A stretch of 58,236 nt of DNA, taken from contig NZ_FWXI01000028.1 of assembly GCF_900176355.1 (NCBI RefSeq), positions 1-58,236 on the forward strand, written 5' to 3'. The notes under the pieces were generated by a model. The model searched no databases. It saw only the letters and a list, made by a program, of their open reading frames with translations, and was not told the origin of the DNA. Source of the DNA: Sporomusa malonica. Its GTDB lineage: Bacteria; Bacillota; Negativicutes; Sporomusales; Sporomusaceae. The stretch's first letter is position 1. Each line of letters begins with the position of its first letter. Shown piece by piece: positions 44,166 through 53,991 of the stretch. The translations under genes were made by a program, and so were the position numbers.

Positions 44166-44220
44166 AAAACGAGTATTACTCGTTTTTTACAACAAAAGCC
44201 CTCGTATAAAATACGAGAGC
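44166..44220 (-). terminator. Tandem terminators after the regulator
   Basis: Two stems, CTCGTAT-ttt-ATACGAG (44198-44220) and AACGAG-taata-CTCGTT (44166-44188), the second flanked by A and T runs usable on either strand. They separate the regulator from the carrier gene. Confidence 0.75.
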
Positions 44221-44292
44221 TTCATTGCTATGTAATATATTTTACTTGCTTTTATAGCCTTTGTCAATCTATTTTAGATGAATTTATCTTGA

Positions 44293-45618
44293 TTATGTAA
44301 AATGCGCCAGCAGTAACTGTACCTTGATTTTATAGAGTTTACGCGGTCGTCCCTTAGCAATCATCTCTTCTCCGGCAAATTCAGTCAAGCCGTTATCCAG
44401 CAAAATAGTTAAGATTCTTCTGGCGCTGCGTGCCGTAATGGTCAAATAGGCAGCCAGTTCCTCTGCCCCAAACGTATCCTTATCCAGTTTATCAATCACT
44501 GCCAACAAACGATTTACCGTAGTGACGCTGAGGTTTAGCTGATCAGCCACTCGCTTACAGGACGCAGCATCTGCCTGTACGGAATACTTAAGATGGACTG
44601 CCGAGCTTAATGGGCCAATCACTTCCCGATCATCGGTTACCGCCATCCATAATCCCTTGCCTTTCTGCTGTGCCATGCCCAGTGCACGAAATGCATTCTG
44701 TTCGGCATCATAGGCCGTAACACCGAAACCAATGCCGCCGCTCACTGCAGCCTTAACCTGACAAGATATTTCTTCAAGTATTGGAATAATGGTAAGTTCA
44801 TTTGTACTGTCTTCAAGAATGCCACGAGTAGAATACAAAGTATATTGCCCATCACCGCGACTTATGAGAGAACCTTTCAACATTTCGGCATAGTCGATTA
44901 AAATCTTATATAAACACATTTCCATGCGTTTCACATTATAGCTTGAACTGGCAAGTACTATATTATCGTATTCATCAATAGCAATTTCTTGTATCGCTAA
45001 TTGAGTTCCTTTAAAACGTTGTGCCAAACAGGAATTTATTGCCAGATCCAACGTAGTGCGAATATTGCTCCGTGTCGTCCAAACACGAAAAACTGGCACC
45101 CCTAATTCTTTTAACTTTTCATACGTTGCCAAAAAACAAGTGACGGCAATATCGATCTTGCCTGCCTGCCATAGTTCATAATGATGATTGGCAAACTCCT
45201 TGGCCGAAGCCACGTCGGAAAACGGTTTAACGTATATGGTAGGCAACGGTAAACTTATATCCTTAAAAGTTTCTTCTACCTCGACCTGACTATATGTATC
45301 AAAGCTAATCCTATGCAACTTCAAATTTTTAATATACGTGATTTCAAGCAAGGCCCGATATAAACTTGAACCGGTATGTGGAAGATAAAACAGTGGCTTA
45401 TGTGTGGATACAGACAATGCATAGTGGTAGGGCACAATACCGGAAAATAACCACATATCAAACTCCGGGCACCGTGCCTGCATAAGCTCCGGTACCTGCG
45501 ATGCATCCTGATAGACGATAACCTGCGGCGATAAAATATCGTTTCGTTCCAATGCTACCGCATAGGCTAAGGACACCGAATCGGAAGGTCCGACAATAGC
45601 CATTCGTAATTTTTCCAT
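44293..45618 (-). CDS. Two-domain transcription regulator
   Basis: 441 residues from MEKLRMAIVGPSDSVSL; the earlier TTG at 45636 is less likely. N-terminal part resembles a periplasmic-binding/receiver-like fold (VGPSDSVSLAYAVALERND), the middle (about 260-345) a degenerate GGDEF/cyclase-like fold, and the C-terminus a winged-helix (SVTTVNRLLAVIDKL, LTITARSARRILTILL, RPRKLYKI). A family of this shape is known in Firmicutes but ligand and DNA site are unclear. It probably controls the divergently read-alike carrier/amidohydrolase genes downstream of it. Confidence 0.65.
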   Translation of the reverse strand: MEKLRMAIVGPSDSVSLAYAVALERNDILSPQVIVYQDASQVPELMQARCPEFDMWLFSGIVPYHYALSVSTHKPLFYLPHTGSSLYRALLEITYIKNLKLHRISFDTYSQVEVEETFKDISLPLPTIYVKPFSDVASAKEFANHHYELWQAGKIDIAVTCFLATYEKLKELGVPVFRVWTTRSNIRTTLDLAINSCLAQRFKGTQLAIQEIAIDEYDNIVLASSSYNVKRMEMCLYKILIDYAEMLKGSLISRGDGQYTLYSTRGILEDSTNELTIIPILEEISCQVKAAVSGGIGFGVTAYDAEQNAFRALGMAQQKGKGLWMAVTDDREVIGPLSSAVHLKYSVQADAASCKRVADQLNLSVTTVNRLLAVIDKLDKDTFGAEELAAYLTITARSARRILTILLDNGLTEFAGEEMIAKGRPRKLYKIKVQLLLAHFT

Positions 45619-45804
45619 GTATTTTATTATCTCCAATTCTCTTCTATCTCAATGGTACGGCCTTTGAATACCTTCAACATCCTTGTTAAAGCTCTACCGT
45701 GTACTTGTTAATCACTTTTTCCATTATAACCTATTTTTATATTTCGCGCATAGGCTGCAACTTCAATAGGTGGCAGGGAGAAACCACATATACAGAAAAT
45801 AAAA

Positions 45805-45843
45805 GCCGCTATGTATCTGCAAAGCTTGCTGATCCATAGCGGC
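45805..45843 (-). terminator. Terminator (minus strand)
   Basis: Stem GCCGCTATG / CATAGCGGC followed by TTTTATTTT on the minus strand; it is the second of two terminators after the LIV operon. The short reading frame covering it (45708-45899) is not a gene. Confidence 0.7.
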
Positions 45844-45905
45844 TTCTTCATCTTAAAATTTTTCCCAAAGCAAAAAGGGGACACGCCCATTCGGGGCAAA
45901 CTACA

Positions 45906-45940
45906 AAGAAGCTGCTTTCGACTAATCGAAGCAGCTTCTT
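45906..45940 (-). terminator. Terminator of the LIV transporter operon
   Basis: Stem AAGAAGCTGCTTCGA / TCGAAAGCAGCTTCTT, 6 bp after livF. Confidence 0.85.
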
Positions 45941-45946
45941 TCTAAC

Positions 45947-46660
45947 CTAGCCAACTTTTCTCCCACCCAAATAGGCTTCCATTACTCTCGGATCATTGGC
46001 TATATCTTCAGATTTACCATGGAGCACGATGCGTCCAGTCTCCATAACATAAGCATAATGAGCAATCTTGATGGCCTGACGGACATTTTGCTCAACTAGC
46101 AGAATGGTTGTCCCCTCTGCATTTATCTCCTGGATTACCTTAAATATATCGGCCACTACCAACGGGGCTAGCCCCATAGATGGCTCATCCAGGAGCAGCA
46201 GCTTCGGACGAGCCATTAAGGCTCTCCCTATTGCCAGCATTTGCTGCTGCCCACCAGATAAGGTTCCACCTAACTGAGTTTTACGTTCTTCCAGTATCGG
46301 AAACCGTTTAAAAACTTTTTCCAGATCACTCTGAATGGAGTTGTCCTTACGCTGATAAGCGCCCATCTCCAAATTCTCCAGCACTGTCATTTGGGACAGT
46401 ATGCTGCGTCCTTCAGGAACAAGCGATATTCCCAGATTGACTACCTTGTGTACAGCCAACCCTGTTATATTTTGGCCCTGGAAGGTGATTTGGCCTGCCC
46501 CTGGCTGAACCAGTCCCATGATCGACTTCATAGTCGTCGTCTTACCTGCGCCGTTCGCACCAATTAAGGAAACAATTGCACCTTCGGGAACAGAGATGTC
46601 GACCGTTTTTAACGCTTTTATATTTCCGTAACCGGCAACAAGTTGTGTAATTTCAAGCAT
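45947..46660 (-). CDS. livF: Branched-chain amino acid ABC transporter ATPase LivF
   Basis: 237 residues from MLEITQLVAGYGNIKAL; AGGAGG lies 9 bp upstream. Walker A GANGAGKTT, signature LSGGQQQM, Walker B LLLLDEPSMGLAP. Pairs with LivG at the cytoplasmic face of the permease. Confidence 0.93.
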   Translation of the reverse strand: MLEITQLVAGYGNIKALKTVDISVPEGAIVSLIGANGAGKTTTMKSIMGLVQPGAGQITFQGQNITGLAVHKVVNLGISLVPEGRSILSQMTVLENLEMGAYQRKDNSIQSDLEKVFKRFPILEERKTQLGGTLSGGQQQMLAIGRALMARPKLLLLDEPSMGLAPLVVADIFKVIQEINAEGTTILLVEQNVRQAIKIAHYAYVMETGRIVLHGKSEDIANDPRVMEAYLGGRKVG

Positions 46661-46661
46661 A

Positions 46662-47423
46662 TCACACATCCTCCTTTCCCAAATATGCTTCAATAACCGC
46701 TGGGTTCTCCTGGATGCTTACCGGCGAACCCTCCGCAATCTTCCGGCCAAAGTTTAACACGACAAACCGCTCACATACGTTCATCATTAAATGCATATCG
46801 TGCTCAATCAGGATAACGGCCTTACCCAATTGCTGTATTTTAGCAATCAATAACCGCAAGTCCTCTGTTTCACTCTCATTCATGCCGGCGGCAGGCTCAT
46901 CTAGGAGCAGCAAATCAGGGTCGGAGGCCAGCGCCCGGGCGATCTCCAGGCGGCGCTGTTTGCCATAAGACAGTGCTCCGGCAAAAGTATTGACTTCGTC
47001 GCCGATGCCTGTGAGCTCCAGCATTGCTCTGGCTTTGCCCCTGATGGCTTTTTCCTCTTTCTGCTGCGCTTTGGTCTGCCATAAGCCTTGCCAGAGCCCT
47101 GCCTTAGTACGGCAATGAGCGCCAACCATAACGTTTTCTAACGCTGTCATCTGACCAAATAACCGGATATTCTGGAAAGTACGGGATATCCCCATCTCGG
47201 TAATCTTGTGAGGCTTCAAACCGACAATGGCTCTATCCTGGTATACGATCCGGCCTTCACTTGGCGATAAAACACCGGTAATCAGGTTAAAGAGGGTAGT
47301 TTTCCCCGCCCCATTGGGTCCGATTACACCAAGAATTTCACCCTTGCCGATACTAAAGCTCACATCTGACAAAGCAGCCAGACCACCGAAATTTTTACTA
47401 ACTTTTTCAAGTGCCAGGATCAT
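46662..47423 (-). CDS. livG: Branched-chain amino acid ABC transporter ATPase LivG
   Basis: 253 residues. Walker A GPNGAGKTT, signature LSYGKQRRLEIARAL, Walker B LLLLDEPAAGMNESE, with the C-terminal LivG extension (EGSPVSIQENPAVIEAYLG). Overlaps livM by 4 bp. Confidence 0.93.
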   Translation of the reverse strand: MILALEKVSKNFGGLAALSDVSFSIGKGEILGVIGPNGAGKTTLFNLITGVLSPSEGRIVYQDRAIVGLKPHKITEMGISRTFQNIRLFGQMTALENVMVGAHCRTKAGLWQGLWQTKAQQKEEKAIRGKARAMLELTGIGDEVNTFAGALSYGKQRRLEIARALASDPDLLLLDEPAAGMNESETEDLRLLIAKIQQLGKAVILIEHDMHLMMNVCERFVVLNFGRKIAEGSPVSIQENPAVIEAYLGKEDV

Positions 47424-48400
47424 CCTGCCGACCTCCTTGCCGGTTCTGACTGTTCGTTCGCAGCAGAAGATGCCCGCAGCTTAGACTTCCAATAACGGAT
47501 TGTTTCTTCACTGATAAGCCCCTGTGGCCGGAAAATCATCATTACGACTAAAATACCGCCATAAATCATGGCCCGGTAGTCTGCGGCTGAGCGCAGCAGC
47601 TCAGGGAGCGTTGTCAATATGACTGAGCCTAAGAGCGGTCCCCATACCACATTACTACCGCCAAAGACGGCAAACAGCAATATTTCAACTGCGCGATGAT
47701 ACGAGAAATCCTTCGGGCCAATATAGAAAGTAATGTGTGCCGCCAGCCCCCCGGCAATCCCGGCAACAAAGGCTCCCAAGAAAAAGGCCAGCAGCTTGTA
47801 ATAGGTTGTATTAACTCCTGACACTTCGGCTGCATGCTCGTCAGCCTTAATGGACGCAAACGCCCGGCCTATCCTGGAATTACGTAATCGTACGGCAAAG
47901 AAAACCATAAACGTCAAGATAGCCGCCAGAATCACAATCACAGACAGATTACTTATTTGCTGCAGGCTAAATCCCGCAAACCCTTGGCTATACCCCAGAG
48001 CAGAGAGCTGCTTGCCAATAAGTACACCTAATGACGGTATTCCAGAAAGCCCTAAAGCTCCGTTTGTAATCTTCATGTTGAGAATAATAACCCTTACTAC
48101 CTCGCCAAAACCAAGGGTGGCAATAGCTAAATATATCCCTTGTAACCGGGTAGCTGGAACACCAATGACTGCCGCCATCAGACAAGCGGCAAACCCGCCT
48201 ATTGGAATGGCCAGATATACAGGAAGCCCCAGCTTTAGCGTCAATAACGCTGATGTATACGCACCTACACTCATGAAGCCGGCATTTCCCAAGGATAACT
48301 GCCCTGTCGCCAGGGTTAAATAAATACTAATACCCAGCATAGCATTGATTAGAACGAACATGAGAATCTGGAGATAATACGGATTAAGGAGTGCGTCCAT
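47420..48400 (-). CDS. livM: Branched-chain amino acid ABC transporter permease LivM
   Basis: 326 residues, about eight membrane segments, with the LivM-type motif GLRGSGIGRAFASIKADEHAAEVSGV region (R-NSRIGRAFASIKADEHAA). Forms the permease heterodimer with LivH. Confidence 0.92.
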   Translation of the reverse strand: MDALLNPYYLQILMFVLINAMLGISIYLTLATGQLSLGNAGFMSVGAYTSALLTLKLGLPVYLAIPIGGFAACLMAAVIGVPATRLQGIYLAIATLGFGEVVRVIILNMKITNGALGLSGIPSLGVLIGKQLSALGYSQGFAGFSLQQISNLSVIVILAAILTFMVFFAVRLRNSRIGRAFASIKADEHAAEVSGVNTTYYKLLAFFLGAFVAGIAGGLAAHITFYIGPKDFSYHRAVEILLFAVFGGSNVVWGPLLGSVILTTLPELLRSAADYRAMIYGGILVVMMIFRPQGLISEETIRYWKSKLRASSAANEQSEPARRSAG

Positions 48401-48402
48401 GG

Positions 48403-49293
48403 CTACCGACCTCCCTGGGGAGTGCTGCTGCCAAAAAGGCCTTGTGGGCGTACAAAGAGCAGCACCATAATTAATCCAAATGCCACAGCATCCCGGTATG
48501 ATGAATCCCCATACGCGACACTGAATACTTCAGCAATCCCTAAGATTAAGCCGCCAACCATGGCTCCGGTTATATTACCCAGACCGCCCAGAATAAGTAC
48601 CGCCAATCCCTTAAAACCCATAGTGATACCCATAGTAGGCTCAACAGCGTTAAACGCCAGTCCTACAAGCACACCAGCTACTGCCCCGAGCCCGGAAGCC
48701 AGCATGACTGTCATTACAATGACCTTGCGCGTGTCAACACCTAGCAGGCCGGCAGTTTCAATGTTCTCTGCTGTTGCTCGTATTGATTTCCCTGCTTTTG
48801 TCTTTGCCAGCCAAAAACGGAGTGCAAACATCAAACCAAATGAAATAGCAAGGATAATAATCTGGATAAAAGAAATTTTAAATACCCCTAGATCCAGAAG
48901 TTGCCCTGAGTACACGGTCGGAAAGGACTGTGCCTGCGGACCAAATACCTTAAGAGCCAGACTTTCGAGAAAAATTGATACACCAATCGTACTAAGCAGC
49001 GGCGCCAGATGTGATACTTCCTTGCGTCGCAGGGGGCGCAAAGCTACTCTTTCTAATAGATAGCCAAGCGCTGCCCCGGTAATCATCGCACCGATAAGTG
49101 CCCCAATAATACCGATATTGAACTTTGTGACAAGCATCAAGCCGACAAAAGCCCCTATCATGAATATTTCGCCATGAGCCATATTGACAATGTTTAGTAC
49201 GCCGAAAATCAAGGTATAGCCTAATGCAATAACCGCATAGGTACTACCTAAAGTGAGGCCGTTGACTACTTGCTGCAGGAACACTAACTTCAC
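48403..49293 (-). CDS. livH: Branched-chain amino acid ABC transporter permease LivH
   Basis: 296 residues, about eight membrane segments; typical start (QQVVNGLTLGSTYAVIALGYTLIFGVLN) and the AMVGGLILGIAEV coupling region. 2 bp before livM. Confidence 0.93.
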   Translation of the reverse strand: MKLVFLQQVVNGLTLGSTYAVIALGYTLIFGVLNIVNMAHGEIFMIGAFVGLMLVTKFNIGIIGALIGAMITGAALGYLLERVALRPLRRKEVSHLAPLLSTIGVSIFLESLALKVFGPQAQSFPTVYSGQLLDLGVFKISFIQIIILAISFGLMFALRFWLAKTKAGKSIRATAENIETAGLLGVDTRKVIVMTVMLASGLGAVAGVLVGLAFNAVEPTMGITMGFKGLAVLILGGLGNITGAMVGGLILGIAEVFSVAYGDSSYRDAVAFGLIMVLLFVRPQGLFGSSTPQGGR

Positions 49294-49317
49294 CTCTTCG
49301 TTTTTACTTTGCTATTA

Positions 49318-50478
49318 TCATTTTAATTCTGTGAACTGACCGCCTTTAACAACAAGAATGGTAACATCCATAGCCGGGTTACGCTTGGCATCAAAAGCAA
49401 ATTTGCCGGTAACACCAGGGAAATCTTTTACGTTGGCAAGGCTATCCCTGAGCTTTTTCCTGTCTGTTGTGGTGCCGGCTTTTTCTAAGGCCTCAGCCAT
49501 GATATATAAAGCATCATAAGACTGGGCTGCGAATTGATCTGGCTCTTTACCATACTTAGCTTTGTAAGCAGCTACAAATTTCTTAACTTTCTCGTCATCT
49601 TTACCAGGATACCAAGGGCTTGCCACAACTACTCCTTCAGCTGCATTGCCGCCAGATTTAATTAGTTGCGGTGAGTTGAAACCGTTATTGCCGACAATTG
49701 GCACAGTAATACCGATCTCTCTGGCCTTTTTAAGAATGAGTGCAGCCTCTTGATACAAACCAGCAACCATAATTGCATCTGGCTTGAGTGCAGCAATCTT
49801 GGTTAGCTGAGCGGAAAAATCGGTATCTTTATCAGCAAAAGTCTCAACAGTAATGGTCTCCATACCATTGTCTTTTATCGCCTGTTCAAAAGTTTTAAAC
49901 CCTGATACTGCCCAGTCATTATTATTCGAATACATGACAGCTACTTTTTTCAAGCCAAGCTTTTCTTTTGCTTTTTTCACAGCATGTGGTATTGCCAAGG
50001 ACTCAGGCAGCGCATTACGAAATACATAATCGCCGATATCAGTGATACCCTCAGCAGTAGTCGAAGTACCCATAATAGGAACCCCTGCCTGACTAGCAAT
50101 TGGACCTACAGCAAACATTTCGCCACTCAGGGTTGGCCCGATTATTCCGACTACATTGTCTTTATGAATGAGCTTATTGGTTGCATTGATGGCCTCATTT
50201 TTATCACCCTTTGAGTCTTCGAAAAGGAGCTCAATCTTTACCTTGCCTTTTGCGTTGATTTCATCCCTTGCTAGTTCCAGCCCCTGTTTAATGGCCTCGC
50301 CATAAGCAGCTCCGCCACCGGTAAGATATGATACTACCCCGATTTTTGCTGCTGAGCCAGCCGCTGAGCTTGCCGGAGCTGCAGATTGGTTGCCACCACA
50401 ACCAGCCATTGAAACGGTAAACACCATGACCAATGTAGCTACTGCCCATTTTCTTATACTACTTGGCATCTTAAACAT
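49318..50478 (-). CDS. livK: Branched-chain amino acid ABC transporter substrate-binding lipoprotein
   Basis: 386 residues with a lipoprotein signal (lipobox SMAGC, Cys27) and a type I periplasmic-binding fold typical of LivJ/LivK (GVVSYLTGGGAAYGEAIKQG). First gene of the livKHMGF operon, behind a T-box leader, so it should be induced when an aminoacyl-tRNA runs low. The exact amino acid could not be read from the binding site; LIV, aromatic or amide binders share the fold. Confidence 0.93.
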   Translation of the reverse strand: MFKMPSSIRKWAVATLVMVFTVSMAGCGGNQSAAPASSAAGSAAKIGVVSYLTGGGAAYGEAIKQGLELARDEINAKGKVKIELLFEDSKGDKNEAINATNKLIHKDNVVGIIGPTLSGEMFAVGPIASQAGVPIMGTSTTAEGITDIGDYVFRNALPESLAIPHAVKKAKEKLGLKKVAVMYSNNNDWAVSGFKTFEQAIKDNGMETITVETFADKDTDFSAQLTKIAALKPDAIMVAGLYQEAALILKKAREIGITVPIVGNNGFNSPQLIKSGGNAAEGVVVASPWYPGKDDEKVKKFVAAYKAKYGKEPDQFAAQSYDALYIMAEALEKAGTTTDRKKLRDSLANVKDFPGVTGKFAFDAKRNPAMDVTILVVKGGQFTELK

Positions 50479-50559
50479 AATACTTCTCCACCTTTTTTTA
50501 TATTTGACTAATACTCTAGATATCGATCATAGTACCAACCTAATATCTCAACCTCCTTG

Positions 50560-50907
50560 AAGAAAAATAAAACCCCCTACTGAACAGGTATCCCTGCCAG
50601 TAGGGGCGACAATTCGCGGTACCACCCTACGTTATACTCCTTGCGCCCGGCAACAACAACCGAACTTCCCGTTAACGCAGGGCAACGCTTCAACCTAATG
50701 TATACTTTACTATGTATACACGTCAGCTAAAGAGTTCATGGGCGAGGTAACGGCAACAATCACGCACCGGCTTGCACCACCGCCGGCTCTCTGAAGCGCT
50801 TGTATTGATGCTTTAATCCCAATCATTACTTTTACTATGCTTGTTTGACAAAACAGAGTTACACTTACATCCCAACTTTACAACTAGACGTGTGTACTTT
50901 GCATTTA
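50560..50907 (-). promoter_or_regulatory. T-box leader of the LIV operon, specifier uncertain (GUU Val or CUC Leu)
   Basis: Minus strand: AGAGAGCC motif, T-box core AGGGTGGTACCGCG (50615-50628) and terminator arms CCCCTAC / GTAGGGG (50573-50606) with a T-run. The codon is not certain: GTT precedes ACCTCG, the block that follows TAC in the first T-box, giving Val; GAACTC further on would give Leu. Both fit a branched-chain amino acid transporter. Confidence 0.85.
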
Positions 50908-50913
50908 TTATTC

Positions 50914-50942
50914 ATTATCACAGGACAACAGTGTTTTGTCAA
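50914..50942 (-). promoter_or_regulatory. Sigma-A promoter of the LIV operon
   Basis: TTGACA (50937-50942), 17 bp, GATAAT (50914-50919) on the minus strand, upstream of the T-box leader. Confidence 0.8.
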
Positions 50943-50961
50943 TAGGATCTAACTTACAAAA

Positions 50962-51327
50962 TTAAATCCATTCCAGTTCAACATCTGTTAGATTCCCACC
51001 AGCATTTCCGGTATTAATTGTTCCGGCTGGCTCTATTAATAATATTTTGCACTCTTCCCTACTAGATGGTTTATGCTCAATTCCTTTAGGTATAACAACC
51101 ATTTCGCCCTGTTTCAAGGTGAGTGTTCTATCTCTTAAATCAATCTGCATGCTGCCATCAATTATCATAAAAACTTCATCTGTTTCAGGGTGACTATGCC
51201 AAATAAACTCCCTTTTCATTCTCACAAGCTTAAAATGGCAGTCATTCATCTGTGCAATCACTTTATAAGAATGAAGTTCGCTAATCATGGCGAATTTTTC
51301 TTCGAAATTCACAACCTGGATATTCAT
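50962..51327 (-). CDS. Small cupin protein
   Basis: 121 residues from MNIQVVNFEEKFAM; GGAGG precedes this ATG, so the earlier ATG (51342) is unlikely. Cupin motif 1 WHSHPETDEVFMIIDG and motif 2 GEMVVIPKGIEHKP hold the metal ligands. 18 bp after the QueG-like gene, so co-transcribed. Substrate unknown. Confidence 0.88.
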   Translation of the reverse strand: MNIQVVNFEEKFAMISELHSYKVIAQMNDCHFKLVRMKREFIWHSHPETDEVFMIIDGSMQIDLRDRTLTLKQGEMVVIPKGIEHKPSSREECKILLIEPAGTINTGNAGGNLTDVELEWI

Positions 51328-51345
51328 ACTGTGTCCCTCCATTAC

Positions 51346-52032
51346 TCACTTAATCCCTTTGTTTTGTGGGCAGAGCTTCCGGCATAAATTACATGCATAG
51401 ACCCCGCCGCCGCCCTCAGTATATTTTGCTGATACACCACGGCATTTACGCTGGTCAATAGTAGTACCATCCAAGGCATTAGCTGGACAAGAATCTAAGC
51501 AAATCCTGCAATCAGGGTTACAAGTTTGATAGCCAGCTATCAGGTCCGGTTCGAGTTCTTTATCAATGAGCACAGCCCCTAGCCAAAGCATATTACCTAA
51601 TTCATCGTTAACAAGCAGGGTGTTTTTTCCCATATGACCCAATCCTGCCCGTACAGCGGCATGTTTTAAGGACAATATTCCTTGCCCGTGCCGCCTACTG
51701 TCATCCCAATAATCATAAGGATCAGATGAGGGAATGGGTACTGCACAATATCCTAGCTGTTCTAACTCGGATGAGATTTGAACCGTAATGGAATCAATCC
51801 TGTCAACCAGCCGATTGCGAACAAAGGTATATGCCGCCTGGGAAGAAGCCGCTAGCGTACTGCTCGGAAAACGTGCAGCTAGTACGATCACACTTTTGCA
51901 TCCCAGAGCCACATCTGTTGGGTGAAATCCGGGAGGTGCATCATCAAATCGCTCTACAGAAGCGATCCCACATAAATCAGCTCCAAGTTCTTTTGCCCGA
52001 CACCTAATTTCTTCGGCACTAATGGTTTTCAT
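51346..52032 (-). CDS. QueG-like 4Fe-4S protein
   Basis: 228 residues from MKTISAEEI; GGAG precedes this ATG. Two clustered cysteine motifs, CNPDCRICLDSCPANA and CNLCRKLCPQNK, give two [4Fe-4S] clusters. The N-terminal half resembles the cobalamin-binding part of epoxyqueuosine reductase/reductive dehalogenases. It is shorter than QueG and lacks its HEAT-repeat C-terminus, so another reductase role is likely. Divergent from the LysR gene. Confidence 0.8.
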   Translation of the reverse strand: MKTISAEEIRCRAKELGADLCGIASVERFDDAPPGFHPTDVALGCKSVIVLAARFPSSTLAASSQAAYTFVRNRLVDRIDSITVQISSELEQLGYCAVPIPSSDPYDYWDDSRRHGQGILSLKHAAVRAGLGHMGKNTLLVNDELGNMLWLGAVLIDKELEPDLIAGYQTCNPDCRICLDSCPANALDGTTIDQRKCRGVSAKYTEGGGGVYACNLCRKLCPQNKGIK

Positions 52033-52099
52033 CCACTCACCACTCCTATTTGAGGTCATTTTTTTCTAGACCTCTTTTAGAAATTATACTATCATAGTG

Positions 52100-52122
52100 T
52101 TATCAATAGGTAAAATTGATAA
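52100..52122. promoter_or_regulatory. LysR operator (perfect inverted repeat)
   Basis: TTATCAAT-AGGTAAA-ATTGATAA, 8+8 bp arms, 7-bp spacer, in the gap between the divergent QueG-like and LysR genes; fits the T-N11-A pattern. A second short palindrome, ACTAT-c-ATAGT, is at 52088-52098. Confidence 0.75.
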
Positions 52123-52164
52123 TATAGATGAGATAATTCACCAAAATCGATGGGTGGTGGAAAT

Positions 52165-53061
52165 ATGGAATTTCGGCTACTGAAAACTTTCGTTACAACG
52201 ACAAAATTGTCAAGTTTTACAAAAGCTGCAAATGACCTTGGTTACGCCCAGTCTACAGTTACCAATCAGATTCAGGCGCTCGAAGAAGAGTTAGGTACAA
52301 TGCTGTTTGAACGCTTAGGCAAACAAATAAAGTTGACAAAGGATGGCGAACACCTATACGCCTATGCTAATCAAATTCTCAAACTATCTGACGAGGCCAA
52401 AGACCTAATTTCCAGTTCATTAATCCCGAAAGGGTCTCTAATTATTGGAACCGCGGAATCGCTTTGCCTACATCGATTGCCTGGAGTTTTCAACACATTC
52501 CGTTCTCGTTATCCCAAAGTGGAAATCAATCTTCACTTTGATACAGGCAGTGACTATCGGACACTTCTCCGAAAAAACACCATTGACATCGTCTTTTTTC
52601 TTGATGTGCCGTGCAATGAGAATGATCTGATTACACATGTACTCTTCGAGGAGCCTATGGCCGTAATAGCGGCGCCAAACCATCCTTTAGCCAAAAAACG
52701 TCAGGTCATTCCCCATGATTTAAGTGGCCAATCGCTCATCCTGACTGCAAACGGCTGCAGCTATCGCCGAATTTTCGAAAGCATTCTCGCACAAATAGGC
52801 GCAAAACCCGCGTCCGTAATGGGAGTAAGCAGTAACGAAGTGATTAAGAGGTTTGTTTGTGATGGCTGGGGAATCGGCTTTTTACCCCATGTCGTGGTAA
52901 GTCAGGAACTTAAGAATAATCAATTAATCGCCTTGCCTTGGGCTGGCCCAGCTTTTGCTATTAAAGCCCAATTGATCTACCACAAAGACAAGTGGATTTC
53001 TCCTGCTCTCAGAGCGTTTATTGACATAACACTTACGGCATTTAAAACTGCGGGTACGTAA
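52165..53061 (+). CDS. LysR-family transcription regulator
   Basis: 298 residues from MEFRLLKTF; GGTGG precedes. HTH FTKAANDLGYAQSTVTNQIQALEEELG. Effector domain follows. Likely binds the operator at 52100 and controls the QueG-like/cupin pair and itself. Confidence 0.92.
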   Translation: MEFRLLKTFVTTTKLSSFTKAANDLGYAQSTVTNQIQALEEELGTMLFERLGKQIKLTKDGEHLYAYANQILKLSDEAKDLISSSLIPKGSLIIGTAESLCLHRLPGVFNTFRSRYPKVEINLHFDTGSDYRTLLRKNTIDIVFFLDVPCNENDLITHVLFEEPMAVIAAPNHPLAKKRQVIPHDLSGQSLILTANGCSYRRIFESILAQIGAKPASVMGVSSNEVIKRFVCDGWGIGFLPHVVVSQELKNNQLIALPWAGPAFAIKAQLIYHKDKWISPALRAFIDITLTAFKTAGT

Positions 53062-53160
53062 CTCCTTATTTGAGCTGCCGGATTAAACCACCTATGTAAC
53101 TCTTTTATATTCAAACGAATAACATGGTTATAAAAAGAGTGACTAATGGGGGAATCAAAC

Positions 53161-53988
53161 ATGGGTCATTATATTACTGTAGAAAAAGACGTCAATGTTT
53201 ATGTAGAGGATGTTAACCCTGAGGGCCAGGAGACTATTTTGTTTATTCACGGCTGGCCTGCAAATCATAAGATGTTCGAATATCAGTTTATTCAGCTTGC
53301 CCGACTTGGCTATCGCTGTATAGGAATGGACTGTAGAGGCTTTGGTGAGTCAGATAAGCCATGGGAGGGTTATTGCTACGACAGAATGGCAGACGACATT
53401 CTTTGTGTGGTTAAAGCACTTAGGTTACAACATATTACACTAGGTGGCCATTCCACGGGAGGCGCGATTGCCATTCGTTATATGGCCCGCCATAGCGGCT
53501 ATGGGGTATCCAGGCTCGCCCTGTTTGCAGCCGCTGCCCCCAGCCTGATCCAACGCCCTTATTTCCCTTATGGCTTAAACAAAGATGATGTACTCAATAT
53601 TATTAAAGAAACATATACTGATCGCCCCAAAATGCTGCAGGGATTTGGGGATATGTTCTTTTTCCAATATATAACTAAACCTTTTTCAGATTGGTTTTTC
53701 CAATTAGGACTACAGGCAGCAAATTGGGCTACCGCAGCGGTTGCAGCTGCTTGGCTTGACGAAGAACGCTTATTTTCCGATCTGGGGAAAATAAACGTCC
53801 CTACATTGATTCTCCACGGAATACATGACAAGGTCTGCCGATTCCCATTAGCTGAAGCTCAAAAGGAAGGAATTAAACATTCTAAACTTGTACCATTCCG
53901 CTTCAGCGGTCACGGCTTGCTCTTTGATGAGCGTGATAAATTCACCAAGGAATTGGCAGAGTTTATTGAGGAGTGCAATTTTCTATAG
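53161..53988 (+). CDS. Alpha/beta hydrolase
   Basis: 275 residues from MGHYITVEKDVNV; GGGGG precedes. Oxyanion HGWPANH, nucleophile GGHSTGGA (Ser), acid in LHGIHDKVCRF, His in FSGHGLLFDE. Haloperoxidase/esterase type; substrate unknown. Confidence 0.9.
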   Translation: MGHYITVEKDVNVYVEDVNPEGQETILFIHGWPANHKMFEYQFIQLARLGYRCIGMDCRGFGESDKPWEGYCYDRMADDILCVVKALRLQHITLGGHSTGGAIAIRYMARHSGYGVSRLALFAAAAPSLIQRPYFPYGLNKDDVLNIIKETYTDRPKMLQGFGDMFFFQYITKPFSDWFFQLGLQAANWATAAVAAAWLDEERLFSDLGKINVPTLILHGIHDKVCRFPLAEAQKEGIKHSKLVPFRFSGHGLLFDERDKFTKELAEFIEECNFL

Positions 53989-53991
53989 TGA

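Noticed and set aside
45708..45899. 63-residue reading frame
   Set aside because: It runs through a terminator hairpin and has no RBS.
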